From positions 1-64,000 of the forward strand of contig JAHGAU010000039.1 in the NCBI GenBank assembly GCA_019925105.1: a DNA stretch of 64,000 nucleotides, read 5' to 3'. A program made the translations under genes and the position numbers. The notes beneath the pieces are model-generated. The model worked only from the letters and a program-made list of their open reading frames with translations. It did no database searches and was not told where the DNA came from. Within the stretch, counting starts at the first letter, position 1. Every line of letters begins with the position of its first letter. The DNA comes from Niebla homalea (taxonomy: Eukaryota > Ascomycota > Lecanoromycetes > Lecanorales > Ramalinaceae). Below are positions 61,716 to 64,000 of this stretch, piece by piece.

Positions 61716-64000
61716 TAAATGAAATGAATCTGATGGCGACGAATAAAGGGACCCCAGAGGTCCAAAACGATGCGTACACGTATAACTCTCATAATAGTAA
61801 AGAAAGTATATTAAGTGCGATAAGTAAAAATAGCGTAATAATTAAGAATAAGGTAATAAATAAATAAATAACTTATATTAATAGAAACGGCGATAACGTA
61901 TATAAGCAATATAATAATAATAAACTAGATAACGCTTAAAATAAATAAGGAAATTAAAATCAATAAAATACGCGTATTAAAATACGTAAAACGCATAATA
62001 ATAATATGGAAATAATAGGTAAATAAAAGGGTAAGAAAGCCGGTATAATATTAATAACGAGGGGTACGGGCGAAAAAAAGGGGCAGGAAAACCGCGGCAA
62101 AAATATTATTAAGGATATATAAAGGGGAAATAAGGTTAATAAAAAGGATAAAACCTTAAGGAATTAAAGGTAAAGGGCAGAAACGGTATATCGCCCAATA
62201 AATAAAGGTAAAAGGGCAGTAAAAAAGGCGGTAAAAACCTTAAAAAGACTTTTTACGGTAAAGTAAAAGGATATTACGTTAAAGACCTAGCCGATACTAC
62301 GGATTAAGCTAAAAAACGTAAGGGACTTTTATATAAAGGTAGGGGTAAAATTAAGGGAAACAGAGCGGTTATAGGGCTTTTAAGGGGCGGTAATAAAAAC
62401 GTTAATAAAAAGTAAAGATAACGGCTTAAAATTAAATATATAAGGTAAAAGTATAAAAACGGCGGCCTTTTAAATAAAAAAAAGTTAAGCGATAAAAGTA
62501 ATAAAAAGGGTATTTACGGTAAGAAATAAAAAGATAACGGAGGAAAAAGCAATTATATTAAGGAAAATAAAGATAATAATAATCCGCTTAATTAATAACG
62601 AGGAAAAGAATACGGTTATAAAAATAAACTTATTATAATTAATAAAGGTTTTTAAAATAATAATAGAATCGTTAATAAAATAAATTATCGCGGTATGTAA
62701 ATTATAAAGTAGATATATCCTTTTTAATATAACGTTTTTAAAGGTAAAAGAAAGCTTAAAAAGGTTTAAGGCTTAAATTAATAAAGAAGAATATAAATCG
62801 GTTAAGGTTTTAAGGTAATTATTTACCGTTATAATAAATAAAATATATTTATCGCATTTTAAAAAAGTTTAAAAAAAAGGCTATATTAAGGAATATAGAA
62901 AAAAAAATACAATATTTTACTTAAGGCTTAAGATTATTAACTATAAACTTTTACCGGTAACGAAAAGATTTAACTCCGTAAAACGTATAAAAAGGTACTT
63001 TACCGTTATATTAAGTATAACGTTAATAAAAATATATAATAATATCTTAAATAAAAAAATTATTAAAAAAGGATCTCTTAAGATAACTTAATTATAGGAT
63101 AAAATAATTAATATTTATTAATATTTTAAGTATTAAAGTTATAAATATATTAATATGAAATATTTTAATATTATAAAGTATATAGTTTACGTTAAAGGCT
63201 ATAATACTTATAAGTATATAAAGTTAATAATTAAAAAACTTATAAAGGATATATTTAAATATATTACGTATAATAAGAAAAGATATTTAATATAGGATTC
63301 TAAATATATAATAAAAGTTAAAAAGATTAAACGTAAAGAAACCCGGATAACCGTGAAAATTTAACGGTATAATACGTATAAGATTAATTTAACGGGTTAA
63401 TTAAAGGCAGCCTTAAGATATAAACTTAATTAATTAAATAATAAAAAGTAAATAATAATAACGGATAAAGTAAAAAAAAAAGAAAGCTCTTTATAATCTT
63501 AACCTTAAAAGCCGGCCGTTTTACGTCTTTAATAATAGCCGGGAAGGTATTAAGCTAAAAAATACTTAAATTTAATAAGAAATCCGTAATATAAATAAAT
63601 ATAAAAAAAGGAACCCTTATAAAGGTTAATATATAATATATTAACGTTTTTAAGAATAATATAATATAACATTTATAATAAAAAAATTAAAATAATAATA
63701 TCGATATTTAAGTTTAAAGAAATTAAAAATATTAACGTTATAATAATATAAGAATTACTATATAACCTATATATATATTTATTTATTAACTTAAAAGAAA
63801 GGTTTTACTTAACCTTTAAGGAAGATAAAATAATTAAAATATACTTCTTTATAAATAAGTAACTTAACGTAAATAATTAAGATATTACTTATTATAATAA
63901 AAAGCTTTATATATTCCGTATTATAAAAAAAGAGAACTTAAAAGGTAACCTTAATATTTATAATACGTATAATCCGCTGCCGGTTAATAAGGAAGGACTT
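61716..64000 (+). mobile_element. LINE copy D, 5' part (right end open)
   Basis: Aligns with the first 2.3 kb of copy C. ORF1 starts at the ATG at 61733 and is open for about 44 codons, beginning MATNKGTPEVQNDAYTYNS and including ESILSAISKNSVIIKNK, before a TAA. The endonuclease start lies near 63655-63775, where the same YNV... and DINVIII block is recognisable in degraded form. Reverse transcriptase, tail and the second target duplication lie beyond 64000. It is inserted into the gag of Copia copy Y. The 5' 200 bp are among the least mutated of any LINE copy here. Confidence 0.87.

Overview
The window looks like a piece of AT-rich heterochromatin from a filamentous ascomycete (Pezizomycotina) with very strong repeat-induced point mutation (RIP). 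By eye only about a fifth to a quarter of bases are G or C. CA and TG dinucleotides are almost absent over long stretches, TA is in great excess, and every conserved protein motif I can read has changed in the C-to-T / G-to-A direction. I find no intact host gene, tRNA or rRNA. What can be recognised is a graveyard of nested transposable elements.

Layout. 1-784: minus-strand Ty3/Gypsy reverse transcriptase relic, split by LINE copy A (785-6556, minus). About 6570-11195: unassigned RIP-degraded DNA with a possible pogo-like transposase near 8470-8870. 11195-21629: LINE copy E (plus), interrupted by full-length LINE copy B (12608-18432, minus) and by a small unmutated solo LTR (19950-20144). 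21630-23193: 3' half of a minus-strand Ty1/Copia element; 23194-23740: LTR and leader of the same Copia family on the plus strand. 23741-33256: mostly unassigned, with minisatellites. 33271-39020: full-length LINE copy C (plus). 39035-54900: unassigned relics plus a foldback element, a G-rich tract and several tandem arrays (24 bp, about 180 bp, about 320 bp). 54910-58800: a 52-bp minisatellite and a pair of about 320-420 bp direct repeats. 58808-61715: Copia gag-protease relic with another copy of the same family inserted in it. 61716-64000: 5' part of LINE copy D (plus), running off the window.

The LINE family is Tad1-like: an ORF1 that starts at an ATG almost at the 5' end, an APE-type endonuclease, a reverse transcriptase, and a tail of (AATC)n repeats. 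Three copies (A, B, C) are about 5.75-5.8 kb with exact 13-14 bp target-site duplications. These give a relative order of insertions: E before B, E before the solo LTR and the Copia, Gypsy before A, Copia before D. Mutation is often lighter at LINE 5' ends, as expected if 5'-truncated copies make the 3' ends the most repeated part.

I did not find a convincing new biological system. The most unusual items are the unmutated 195-bp solo LTR, the cluster of foldback + G-rich + tandem-repeat DNA at 41250-41825, the about 180-bp and about 320-bp tandem arrays, and the half-tRNA primer-binding site of the Copia family. All domain calls come from reading degraded frames by eye; no alignment or database search was run.
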